Below are positions 44,035 to 54,825 of a DNA stretch of 64,000 nucleotides, one piece after another (position 1 is the stretch's first letter; the number at the start of each line of letters is the position of its first letter). Origin of the DNA: Euclidia mi (Eukaryota > Arthropoda > Insecta > Lepidoptera > Erebidae); assembly GCA_944739405.2 (NCBI GenBank), contig OX123182.2, forward strand, positions 44,765,598 through 44,829,597, in the 5' to 3' direction. The notes beneath the pieces were generated by a model. The model was not told where the DNA came from, searched no databases, and saw only the letters and a list, made by a program, of their open reading frames with translations. A program made the translations under genes and the position numbers.

Positions 44035-44263
44035 TCAGTCTGTACTGTCCCACTGCTGGGCAAAGGCCTCCCCCAGATCTTTCCACGCTCTCTTGTCGCC
44101 TGCAATCTGAAGCCAACTCTTGTGGTAGGCGTCTAGGTCATCTCACCACCGTTTTAGGGGCCAACCCCTGCGACGATGACCATTTTCTGGCGCCCACAGT
44201 GTCGAGACCTTCGCACAACGATCCTCATGTATACGGCTGACATGGACCGCTCAGTTCCATTTA
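44035..44263 (-). pseudogene. LINE C-terminal end (RTE-like)
   Basis: The minus strand gives RRGWPLKRW, a stop, then DDLDAYHKSWLQIAGDKRAW and KDLGEAFAQQWDSTD with TGA at 44035-44037. This is the end of an RTE-like LINE protein, the same type as at 49001-49387 but a different subfamily. Badly 5'-truncated. Confidence 0.75.
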
Positions 44264-44471
44264 TGGTTAGCAGCATTTTTCCCACATCTTCAACTTTAGA
44301 TTTTTATTTTCGTATTATTCGTTCATAATCATTTAAATGTAAGAATATGATTAAAAATACATTATTTTTATTTTGTATCGTTACTTAATCATGTTTTGTA
44401 CTATAATAGTACTATAATATAACCATAATGTTAAAATAACGTGCAAGTGTAAAACGAAAATATAGGATAAC

Positions 44472-44696
44472 TAGAGGACGCCAGCAGCTACGCTTGCATT
44501 TTTTTTAATTTTCCCGATTTGGCCGATCCCGAGGGAATTTCGGGAAATCCCTACTTAATGCACCCCTACGGTCCTCAAGGAACATACATGCCAAATATCA
44601 GCTTCCTACGTTCAATAGTTTCGGCTTTGCGTGTCTGTCAGTCAGTCAGTAACGCAAGGATTTTATATATAAAGATTAATAATAATCAATTGTTTT
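44472..44696 (+). repeat. RepZ interspersed repeat, copy 1
   Basis: ACTAGAGGACGCCAGCAGCT to GTCAGTCAGTAACGCAAGGA and beyond. The reverse copy is at 59013-59222. No conserved ORF. GCAGCTACGC / GGCCGATCC blocks are shared. Confidence 0.8.
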
Positions 44697-44722
44697 TTTA
44701 TTGATATATCCCATGGATTTAA

Positions 44723-46013
44723 CCGCTTGACCGCTAGCGCCAATTCGCCGAATTCACTTGACCGCTCACGTTCTAAACAAAATGTCGCGCCGCCGCTCGC
44801 CAGGTGGGCGCGCTAACATAAACATTTATTGTTGATAAGTCGGTAACATGAGTAAGTTGAAATGATGTTTTTCTTCAACCTTATAAATTACTCTTTCAAT
44901 TCGTATGAATTTTTTGTTGATATTTACTTTCTAATTTATTATACTTAGCAGCGAACATTGACTATCGTTGAAAAAAACACTTTGTGTATTTTAAACAGGA
45001 TTATTTTAAGAAGTAAATCGATGACATACATACTTTATGAGTTTTAACTGTATAGGGATTCTATCTACACCGAATTAAATAAAAAAAACATGTATCATAG
45101 TATAAAAATATTTAATTACACGCATACGATAAGCACGTAATTACTTAGCAGCGAACATTGACTATCGTTGAAAAAAACACTTTGTGTATTTTAAACAGGA
45201 TTATTTTAAAAAGTAAATCGATGACATACATATTTTATGAGTTTTAACTGTAGAAGGATTTTATCTACACCAAATTAAATAAAAAAAAACATGTATCATG
45301 GTATAAAAATATTTAATTACACGCATACGATAAGCACGTAATTACTTAGCAGCGTACATTGACTATCGTTGAAAAAAACACTTTGTGTATTTTAAACAGG
45401 ATTATTTTAAAAAGTAAATCGATGACATACATATTTTATGAGTTTTAACTGTAGAAGGATTTTATCTACACCGAATTAAATAAAAAAAAACATGTATCAT
45501 GGTATAAAAATATTTAATTACACGCATACGATAAGCACGTAATTACTTAGCAGCGAACATTGACTATCGTTGAAAAAACACTTTGTGTATTTTAAACAGG
45601 ATTATTTTAAAAAGTAAATCAATGACATACATATTTTATGAGTTTTAACTGTAGAGGGATTCTATCTTCACCGAATTAAATAAAAAAAAACATGCATCAT
45701 AGTATAAAAATATTTAATTACACGCATACGATAAGCACGTAATCACGAAGCGCGCGAAACAAAGAGTGGCATTTGACATTATTTTTTCGTTCCGGGTTAA
45801 CGATTTTAGGACTCGCTTCGTATTTTCAGCATGAAGAAATGTTCAATGATTTGAATAGAACAGAGAAAAATAATTTAAAACATTACGTAATAGAAAGAAA
45901 CAGTAAGTTCAGACCAAGTATAGCGCTGTAACCAAAAAGGGAAAATAGTCACTTGTGCGCGGTCTACGGCATTTCGAAAAAGGGAGAATAGTCACTTGTG
46001 CGCGGTCAAGCGG
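44723..46013. mobile_element. Non-autonomous piggyBac-type transposon, 1291 bp
   Basis: The ends are exact inverted repeats CCGCTTGACCGC (44723-44734; reverse complement at 46002-46013), each flanked by TTAA (44719-44722, 46014-46017). TTAA duplication with CC-starting ends is the hallmark of piggyBac elements. CTTGACCGCT recurs at about 44758, and a block around GTCACTTGTGCGCGGTC occurs twice near the right end, so subterminal motifs are present. No transposase ORF. The middle is filled by a four-unit tandem array. Confidence 0.8.
44944..45744. repeat. Four-unit tandem array, period 200-201 bp
   Basis: Units start at 44944, 45144, 45345 and 45546 with CTTAGCAGCG. Each ends with ACGCATACGATAAGCACGTA. 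Very similar to each other, so the amplification is recent. It lies wholly inside the TTAA-flanked element. Confidence 0.95.
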
Positions 46014-46017
46014 TTAA

Positions 46018-47273
46018 GTAAAAAAGGGTCTTAATCAATTAGTGGATACTTCAGGTACACATTGGCATCAGTTCCATGTGTGTTGGTATATGGGGACGGA
46101 GCCCATACATTTTTGCCCATAGTCCTTTAACATGGAAATGCTTATTGTAACAGGAAAATTGTCTAAGAAGCGATTTATCTTGACCGTTCTCAGTAAAATA
46201 TCATAGAGAAAATCCTTAAGCCCCCAAATCTTAGATACGGGGTAGAAACAGAGAGTCATTTATCCTCACTTCGCAGCGATACGGCAATGATGACCGTGGA
46301 ACGTTAACATTTACGAGATAATGATCCCTATTGAGATATAAGTACTGAATAATAAACCTCAGGTGTACAATGCTAGTGCGAGCCTTCGAGTGACAGCACC
46401 ATTACTGACGCAAACAAGAAGCAAAAACTGCCGAAAATAGAAGCGAGACTTATCGCGAGAACTGAGTTTACTTTTTATTTATTTACTTTCAAACTTTTTT
46501 AAGGTTTCGCGGTGTCTCAATGGTCTCAACTAAAATAAAATTGGGCCGTGACTTTTTTGAGTTTAAACGAATATTGGCAATAACATTTTATTTTTCTAAC
46601 GTAAATGGGTAACTAGCTACGAGATTTTTATTTCTCCTTTCAATTATTACTAGCTGTTGCACAACGCTTCGCTAGCCATAGATCTAAAGTAGGCTATATC
46701 ACTCTTTAGCCCTTTAATTGCCTGCGTACCACACATCAATCCGTTGCTCTATTTGATGATTTCAGTTTATTATAATATAAGTATGGCTTTTCATCTGTAG
46801 ATAGTTTTATAGGTATATAGTGTACTACATACCTATAAAATAGCAACGAGATTTTTTATTTAGTTTTATTTAAAAACTTCCTGCAAAATAAATTGCACAA
46901 GGCGGACTTCCGACAATTTGCTATACAAAAGCTGGCGATCCCTAAATTTGAACGTGGCACGGCTAGTGGACGTCCTAACTTCGGGATGGGAGAGCATTCC
47001 AAAGAAGGATAGATTGGATATTGCAAGAAGAATGTACTAAACTAGAAGTGTGAGATGGACAGAGAAGAAGAAGTTTAATAGAAGATCGCAAGTTCTTATC
47101 ATGGTTGGAGCAAAGATATTGAAAATAAGGTACTAGATATTACGGACCGTTAGAAAAGTGGAGAAAAGAGTCTAAAGTCGTCAGAGTACGCAAATTTCGT
47201 CGCTGACGAATCAGCAACCATTTTAATTCCTTGCGAAATTTAGAAACGTGATCGAACTTACGCAGATTAAAAA
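46018..47273. other. AT-rich DNA, no gene supported
   Basis: Contains GTTGCACAACGCTTCGCTAGCC at about 46665, a scrap of a common lepidopteran repeat, and the region 46880-47160 with transposon-like but unreadable coding scraps. No gene. Confidence 0.5.
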
Positions 47274-47708
47274 TTGGGCAAGTGCGAGTCGGACTTGCGC
47301 ACAAAGGGTTCCGTACCATAATCTATTAAAGAAAATCACGTTCGTTGTATGTATACTTAAATACTTTATAAGTTTCTACCTGTTTATTAAGATCGAGTAA
47401 CAAATTGCTTAAAAATTACGTTAGTTGTATGGGAGCCCCCCTTTATCATTTACTTTTTTTAAATTTAATTATTTATTTTGAAATGTAATATACAACTACA
47501 TATTCTTTAAAAATTTAAAGCGTCTACCTGTAACAGTTAGTAATTTTGAGCAAAATATACGAAAAAAGACACGTTTTTTGTATGGGACCCCCCCTTAATT
47601 TTTATTTTTTTTTATTTTTAGTATTTGTTGTTATAGCGGCAACCGAAATACATAACTTGTGAAAATTTCAGCTATCTAGCTATCATGGTTTATGAGATAC
47701 AGCCTGGT

Positions 47709-47749
<41 letters not shown>

Positions 47750-47806
47750 CGGAGGCTTAGTAATAGGGTTCCGTTTTTTACCTTTTAGGTACGGAACCCT
47801 AAAAAA
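47274..47806 (+). repeat. RepL interspersed repeat with terminal hairpin
   Basis: The left edge has GTGCGAGTCGGACTTGCGCA and GGGTTCCGTACC. The right edge has a stem AGGGTTCCGT (47765-47774) / ACGGAACCCT. A (GACA)n run lies at 47711-47749. Probably a non-autonomous element; the class is uncertain. A partial copy lies at 23630-23880. Confidence 0.7.
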
Positions 47807-47826
47807 CGAACCGAATGCAATAATTG

Positions 47827-49655
47827 AGAAGTCAGTCAAGTTTATTGAGTAAGTCTGCATTCAGGTCAAGATAACATACGTCACCATATTCAATTATAGG
47901 GAAGATTATAGTTTGCACAAGCATTGCCTTAGTTTTAGATGGAAGAAAATTTTAGAGACGATACAGTGAGCGCAGAGTCCCAAATACTTTTTGACTGATG
48001 ACTGAAATCTGAGTCCGCCAGTCAAGGTTGCTATCTATGTGTAGACAAAGATTTTTCACAGATGTCGAGAATGGTATAGCACACCCGTTAAAAATTACAG
48101 GCGACAGGTTTGTGCAATCTATTCTGGTAATCATACGCGGACTTCCCACCACGATAGCTTGACATTTTGTACGATTAACGCAAAGGCTAAATCTGTCCAA
48201 CCACACTCCTATAGCATGTAAGTCTCGATTAACATCTGCAATTAAATCGGGCAGCTTGTCCACCCTTGCCTGAGCGTAAAGCTACAAGTCGTCAGCATAT
48301 AGATGATACGCACACTGAAGTTCATGAGTGATGAGATTAAAGAATAGCGAGAATAGAAGTGGAGAGAGAATTCCGCCTTGTGGAACCCCAACGTCCAGAT
48401 CACACCAATTCGACGATGTCTCATAATTGCGAACTGATTGCTGGCGACCACGAAGATATGAAGAGAACCAATCCCGAGCCTCAGATGAAATATTAAGGTG
48501 GGAAAGGATGGCCAAAAGTACATTGTGGCTGACGGTGTTAAAGGCGTTTGAGAAGTCCACCAAAACTAACACAGTTACCTCGGCTTTCTCCACCCCCACC
48601 CTAATATCGCCAGTCACCTTCAGCAGCGCGGAAACAGTACAGTGACCAGGCCGGAATCCGGGTTGGAATGGACTAAGGATATTATTGGATAGGATGAATC
48701 GGGATAACTGCTTGTGTTCGCAAGCCTCTACGACTTTGGATAGGAATGGGAGAATGGAAATGGGTCTAAAGTGGTTCGGCATAGTAGGATTTGATATTTT
48801 AGGGAGAGGCCGAACGTAGGCTTTTCGCCAGACGGCAGGATATTGACCCGAGGACAGAGAAATGTTGATTATGTGAGAGATAACAGGAAGGAGTTGGTCA
48901 AGGACAGTGGTAATCATGCGACGACTGATATTATCGTACCTGACTGCTCTTGACTTAATTAAGAGGATGGACTTTTTAACTTAATCTAAGGTGACGGGAG
49001 CCATGGGCCTTATCAGAAGGCTCAAGTTCACTCAGAAGGCGATGGAGAGAGCTCTGCTTGGAGTTTCCCTGCGAGATCGAATCAGAAATGAGGAGATCCG
49101 CAGTAGAACCAAAGTTGCCGACATAGCTCTCCGGATAGCCAAGCTGAAATGGCAGTGGGCAGGGCACATAGCTCGAAGAACCGATGGCCGTTGGGGCAGA
49201 AAGTTTCTGGAGTGGCGGCCACGTACCGGACGACGCAGCAGAGGTAGGCCCCCCGCAAGGTGGACCGACGATGTCGTCAAGATCGCGGGAGGCGGTTGGA
49301 TGCGGGTGGCTCAAGACCGGTCTGTGTGGAGAACCTTGGGGGAGGTCTATGTCCAGCAGTGGACGTCGTTTGGCTGATATGATGATGAAGGTGACGGGAG
49401 AAAAAATTAAAAGGATCTAAATTAAGTGTAGGCAGTCCCGCAATGAAGTCAATCGTTTGACGCATGGTTAAACGATCCAGAGTATTCGAGGTAATGAAAT
49501 GAGTATTGATATCGTCTAACCCAATAGTCTCCGGTAGACTGCACTGCCTCGATCTGCCTATCCTCAACGTCCCTAGAAATCGCCAGATATCACCTGGAGA
49601 TCCACAGTCGAAATTGCTTATGATGTGTCGGCGTTTGGCATTGCGTATCATCTGG
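47827..49655 (-). pseudogene. LINE reverse transcriptase remnant (CR1/Jockey/L2 group), interrupted
   Basis: From the right: KRRHIISNFDCGSPGDIWRF and TMRQTIDFIAGLP (region before the reverse transcriptase). Then a 387-bp foreign insert. Then FRPISILPFLSKVVEACE, LVDFSNAFNTVSHN, VGVPQGGILSPLLFSLFF and YADDL, and after an in-frame TAG (near 48283, probably from CAG) VDKLPDLIADVNRDLHA. Further decayed C-terminal pieces run to about 47827. The endonuclease is missing; the element is 5'-truncated near a perfect hairpin at 49662. Confidence 0.82.
49001..49387 (+). mobile_element. 5'-truncated RTE-like LINE nested in another LINE
   Basis: Plus-strand, 387 bp. It encodes only the last 124 residues (MGLIRRLKFTQKAMERALLG, SLRDRIRNEEIR, KWQWAGHIARRTDGRWGRK, RWTDDVVKIAG and VYVQQWTSFG) and ends in a short GATGATGA tail. 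It is bounded by AAGGTGACGGGAG at 48988-49000 and 49388-49400, an exact 13-bp target duplication, and splits the minus-strand LINE. A worn relative of the same subfamily is at 59958-60200. Confidence 0.93.
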
Positions 49656-49661
49656 TGATCA

Positions 49662-49728
49662 ATACTCGTTTAGATTTCACAGAAAAAGAATGTGCGAAGT
49701 TCTTTTTCTGTGAAATCTAAACGAGTAT
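49662..49728. repeat. Perfect 29-bp-arm hairpin
   Basis: Arms 49662-49690 and 49700-49728 are exact reverse complements (core TTTAGATTTCACAGAAAAAG) with a 9-nt loop TGTGCGAAG. It lies right at the broken 5' end of the LINE remnant. Confidence 0.95.
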
Positions 49729-50205
49729 GTACTACGTGACCAGTATTAGTCACGGACTCCATTAAATACAAACAAGAAGTTGAATAAAGGGGCAAAAATG
49801 TATGAAGCCTGGGCTCACCCACCAACAGAGATGAGACCACTTTGAATATACTTATAAAGCACTAAATATAAAGATATAAACTCATTTTTGCGAAGTATCC
49901 ATGGGGTTATTTTTCTATATATATTATTTTCTCCTACCATAAATAAACTATAATCCTGCAAAGTAATGCTGTTATGGCGTTGTGGTTTTTGTTGTTTCAC
50001 ATCTTTAACTAGTTTTAATTCCATGTGCAAAGAATACATAAAAAATAAAACAGCTGCTAACAGTTAAAAATATTTTTATTAACATGTCAATCAATATCAA
50101 TAATAATATCATTTAGGTGACCTGCCGGTGGATTAAATTATATGTGCCGAGAGGATACACGAAAACACATGAAAACACGATACGTGAGTCTATATATGTA
50201 TGTAA

Positions 50206-50345
50206 CATACATACATACATAGACTCACGCCTGTTTGTTTGGTAGGCAGAGACTACGGAACGCCTTTTGTAACGATCCTGATATATCTCTTTTGCTTCAT
50301 TAACTCCCATCAGATTCCTCATGCATGCTCTTCGGTTCATGGTTC
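50206..50345 (-). repeat. SINE-A-type 3' fragment
   Basis: ACATACATAGACTCACGCCT followed by GGTAGGCAGAG joins the family tail to a divergent body. No tRNA head. The 5' limit is uncertain. Confidence 0.6.
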
Positions 50346-52424
50346 TTCTAACCTGTCCTGTTTTTAGGACACACAGATAACACCGTGAGAATCACGAGTC
50401 GACTGACTGAGAGCAGACGGGCGCCCTGACTGGCGTCCGAGAGGTGTGAGAGGGAAGGAGAGTATTATAAATCACATGAGCGCAAGCGATGCTTTTGTTT
50501 ACCAATATTTTAAACAGTGGCGTAGGAAGGGAGAGGGGGCGGCGGGGGCGGTCCGCCCCGGATGTCACCCTTTTTGGGGTGCCACCCCAAACTCGACTTT
50601 AAGAACAATGTACAAATGTACATATGGCATTATTTAATGTAGTTTACAGCTCTCAAAAGCCTATGTACCCTTCCGAAAAGCCCACACGCTAAAAATGTAA
50701 TACCTTGCTTCATTTGCATGCCACAAGTCCCGCAGATGCCAACAGAAACGAAACTATAGAGCACGGCCCCACTATTATTCAACCGCGTGTTCCTTTTGTT
50801 TGCCTCCGAAATGTTCCATGTTTACTTATTTTTAAATTCATTGAGTTTGTATGTAAATACGTATTTATTTTACTCGTTTCGTTTATTTTAAATAAAATTT
50901 GATGTTAATTTTTTTTGTATTATTTCTTGTAATAGCGTTTATAAATACATAAATGAAAGTACCAGTATTGTAGGTATTCCAATATTGGATTTACCAAAAG
51001 TTACATTTTTGGTTTCGATTTAGCATAATTCTGAATCGGTTCCCATTCGTGTATATATTCCAGTCAAAATTTCGTACGTATCCAAATTATGCCAAAACAT
51101 TCACAAAAAACATTAATTGGGAATTTGAATTATTAATAAAAGTAGGTATACATATATGTATAACTAGATCTGTCGAAACAATTAACATTTGATGTTTAAG
51201 CAATTTTGTTATACTAAACATATTCGTATATTTGGAAAGCATGAAGCAATTGAATTAAGTTTTCCGTGAGGTCATGTATTAAAAATAGAAAAGATGAGCC
51301 ACTCAACAAGTGACTTTATTTTTATAGAACAGAAGCTAATGTTGAAAATATTAGGTAATGGGACAAAACATTTCATTTGCAAATGGATCATTATCAACTT
51401 TCTTATAAACGCGTGAGTAGCGACGGCGGGTTTTATTTTCAATGAAATGTGATCTTAACAACAATTATATTTTGACAAAATCGAAAGCCAGTGCTCAATT
51501 TATGTAAAAATGCCAGTTGATTTCAATAAAATTTATCCAGCGTAAACAACGTTGGGAACGGGCACGAACTTCACGTACAGAATCATTTTAAAACCGTTCG
51601 CGAAGCAAAACGGCATCAAATTTGTCGTGTACATAAATTTGTGTATATAGTAATAACAGGGTCAACTGCAAATTTATGCAGATTTGGTTCGTTTCATAGC
51701 TGTGCTGTACGAATACGTTTGTCGGCAGAGATAACAATGGATTTACGTTTAAGACTTTATTACTTCGGTGTGTGATGCGCCGTTCCGCTGATATAAGCGC
51801 TTGTTAGCCTGATATGGCGAGGTACTGCGGTCTCACTAATTGTTTCGTTCCATTTTGCACTTCCTCTACAACGCCACAATCATTTTTTGAGCTTCAAAGC
51901 GAATTACGTTGTATAAAATATTTCTATTTGGAAAATAATTACAATATGTCTCGTGATTCTAGAGGATTTTAAATTGAATAAGAAACTTTTAAATAGGTAA
52001 CAAAGTTTAAATGAATAATATTTTCCTTATTTATCACTGTTTATATTTGAAAATGTTATATTGCCTAATGTAAGGAATCGAAAACTAAAGCACTGTTATC
52101 GAAGGAGAAAATAAAAATCAAACAAAAATTTGCAATAATTATACCGTTACCTACTCGTATAAAGGACTCAGAAGTCTAAAAAGTATGTCAATAATTTTGT
52201 AGCCGTTCTAATAAAAATGGCAAATAAAATAAAAGCATTATCAGGTAGAGAAAAATAATCATTTCCTGTTCCAAGTGTTCAAACGTGATTCAACGAGCAC
52301 GAACGAACACTTGTTTGTTCAATGTCGTATGGAATAATAACTCTTTATGCTATGAATAACATGAAATTGTAAGACGGAGAAAAAATGCGTGGTTGACAAT
52401 AATATTTTCTTTTGGCGCGTTACT
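50346..52424. other. AT-rich intergenic DNA
   Basis: No gene seen. A short very GC-rich block at 50530-50595 (GGCGGTCCGCCCCGGATG) resembles a fragment of a dispersed repeat and stands out from the background. Confidence 0.5.
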
Positions 52425-53330
52425 CGTGACGACATCCTGCCCATTATTGACTATGCTGACGCCAGCTATCTCGATATCACTGAAGAGCAGCTAGATAAAT
52501 GTTATATTGAGCTTGAGCGACTCCAAAACTTCTGCATACGATTTATATTTGGACTGCGCAAATATGATCATGTTTCAGATTTTCGCAATAAACTCAAGTG
52601 GCTTCCAATTCGTCTTCGCAGGAATACTCACATTCTAACATTATTATACAATGTTCTATTTGATCCTAGTACTCCCCGCTATCTTAAAGAACGTTTTGTG
52701 TTCGTTCATGACACACATATAAAATCCTTGAGGTCGTCTGAGGATCTAACACTGAAGATGCCAAAGCATTCCACAAATTACTTTTCAAAATCCTTCACTG
52801 CTCAAGCTGTGCGTCTGTGGAATGCTTTACCACTGGAGATTCGAAAAGCAAAATCCTTAAACGTTTTCAAAACCTTGATTAAAATACACTTCCTGATTTA
52901 ATTTCTTTTTCTTGCTACATCATCCATACTCACTGCATCTGTATTGTCTGCTTATTTATTTTATTGTATACCTATGTATATTTTAAATATATATTTTTTA
53001 TACATGTACGTATATTTATAAAAATTATAATATGTATATATATATTTTTATATATATGTGTGTGTATATGTGTGTATGTATATATGTATATATCATATCT
53101 AAGTTTTTCGTATTATTTCAATGTTGAACTTAAGCAACTACACCACCGCTCCATATTTCTGCTTATATCATTCCTGTCCATCTCAAGGTTGCCTGGAAGA
53201 GATCGCCCTAGGCGATAAGGCCGCCGATTGTACATTATCGTAGTTGTAAGTTACTTTACAAAATATGTACTGTACAATGTTATGTTGGTGTACAATAAAG
53301 CGTATCTATCTATCTATCTATCTATCTTTT
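52425..53330 (+). mobile_element. LINE 3' end with C-terminal domain and ATCT tail
   Basis: The ORF to 52901 reads ILPIIDYADASYLDITEEQL, RLQNFCIRFIFGLRKYDHVS, WLPIRLRRNTHILTLLYNVL and FTAQAVRLWNALPLEIRKA, the domain after the reverse transcriptase in CR1/L2/Jockey-group LINEs. The 3' UTR (with TA/TG-rich runs) ends ACAATAAAGCG then (TATC)n at 53303-53328. 5'-truncated. The 170-codon frame is not interrupted. Confidence 0.82.
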
Positions 53331-53689
53331 TCCGTCGATATAATTGTCTTGATGGAGCAACGTTTATTTCTTACACGACAAACTGCCGTGCTGCAAACTC
53401 TCATATTTTAATCATTTGTCATTATTGTTTACGTCCAGCCAGATGCGACTCATAAGTACATTTTAAAAATTATAATTTTATATCGAATATTTTCGTAGTG
53501 TCAGAAAAATGAAATAAACTAAGTTTGTCGCCAGAGAAGTTTTTTTTCTTTCTAGTTTCTCGAAGTGAGTCAAACTCCAAACAACATTTTAAGTCAGCTC
53601 AGACGTCTCACGACTTTATAATAGAATACTTGTTGTCGATTGTAGATTCTCGTATAAGGACTTGAACAACGTTTTACGCTTAAAGGTAT
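53331..53689. other. AT-rich, nothing recognised
   Basis: Spacer between the LINE tail and the left inverted arm. No gene or repeat seen. Confidence 0.5.
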
Positions 53690-54040
53690 CAATTGGACGT
53701 AGTTTCTGAAAAACGTTCCAGCCCACAAGCTTACCATATTTTTGAGATAATTGCGATTAAAGTTCAATCTTGTATTACTCTATGAAATTTTATTTTTTAA
53801 CTACCGATACTTTTCTATTAGTGGACATGAATAAGTTTTAATTTGACCCTTATTTTAGACTTCCAATGTTACTACTTTTTTCAATATTCATAAAAATATG
53901 GCTGTGAAACGTTTTTGATTTATTGCAATATTTAAGTTACATTCAAAATTTAAAATTATTCAAAACGTTCCAAATTACATATATAACAAGGAAAATAATA
54001 TTAAAACAAGATTAAATAGAAAAAAATAATATATTTGTTG
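53690..54040 (+). repeat. Left inverted arm
   Basis: Pairs with 57405-57781. Contains AAACGTTTTTGATTTATTGC and CAAAACGTTCCAAATTAC, members of a motif set (TCAAAAACGTT, TTGGAACGTTTT) repeated several times between 57785 and 58395. Confidence 0.85.
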
Positions 54041-54059
54041 TGAAAAATAACTATGATTA

Positions 54060-54825
54060 ATGTTTCATTGGATCGGCTACATCAAACTCGTGAACACAAA
54101 AATAAATAAACGTCCAAGATCGGCTAATTCCCCGCAAGGGGGCTTAAACTTAAATTCACAAGATGTGCGGGATGCACTGTCCAGCTGGAAAAAAGAACAG
54201 GATGCGAAATTATCTTCGATTCAAGCGGAACAGACTATATTAATGACTAAACTTTGGCTGATATAGCAGAAATTAACACCCAAAATTCTCACATTAAGAC
54301 TTCCAATGATGAAATTCGCAAGTCAAATGAGGAAATGAAAATCTCCCTGTCATTCATCAATAAGCAGTTCGAAGACATGAAAAAGGAAATAGAGGATCTT
54401 AGAAAAGAGCGCCAAGACCAACAAAGATATATAGAAAACCTAAAACGCAAGATAAAAACCTACAGCATAAATCACGCTCGTCCGGTGTCGAAGTGAGAAA
54501 TATACCACAGGATAGCGCGGAATGTTGTTCAACCCTAATGAAAACGGTTCGTAAAATAGGCGAGGTTGTTGGAGTACCTCTTTCAGACTGTGAGATTCGG
54601 GACAATATATATCGGATACCAGGTAAATCACTCAGTTCTGTCACCCCACGTCCTATAATTGTTGATTTTACTTCCGTACAGAAAAAACAAGCCCTGATAT
54701 CTGCGGTGAGATCATACAATACAGACAAACCAAAACAAGGAAAAATTAACACATCAGACATGGGTATACCAGGGGAATGCAAGTCTATGTTACCGAACAA
54801 CTGCCGAGTAGCAGTCAAACCGCTT
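54060..54825 (+). pseudogene. LINE ORF1 (coiled coil and RNA-binding region), frameshifted
   Basis: Three overlapping frames give one ORF1-like protein: DALSSWKKEQDAKLSSIQAE; then a heptad-rich coiled coil (IRKSNEEMKIS, FEDMKKEIEDLRKERQDQ); then VEVRNIPQDSAECCSTLMKT, IRDNIYRIPGK and RPIIVDFTSVQKKQAL, as in ORF1 RNA-binding domains of CR1/L2-type LINEs. The beginning of the FP25K-like end (QVYVTEQLPSSS) follows and then runs without a stop into ORF2, because the intervening sequence is deleted. Frameshifts lie near 54256, 54460 and 54780. Confidence 0.75.

Noticed and set aside
44944..45744. CRISPR-like array
   Set aside because: Units are 200 bp and contiguous, with no short repeat-spacer pattern. 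It is a tandem array in a transposon.
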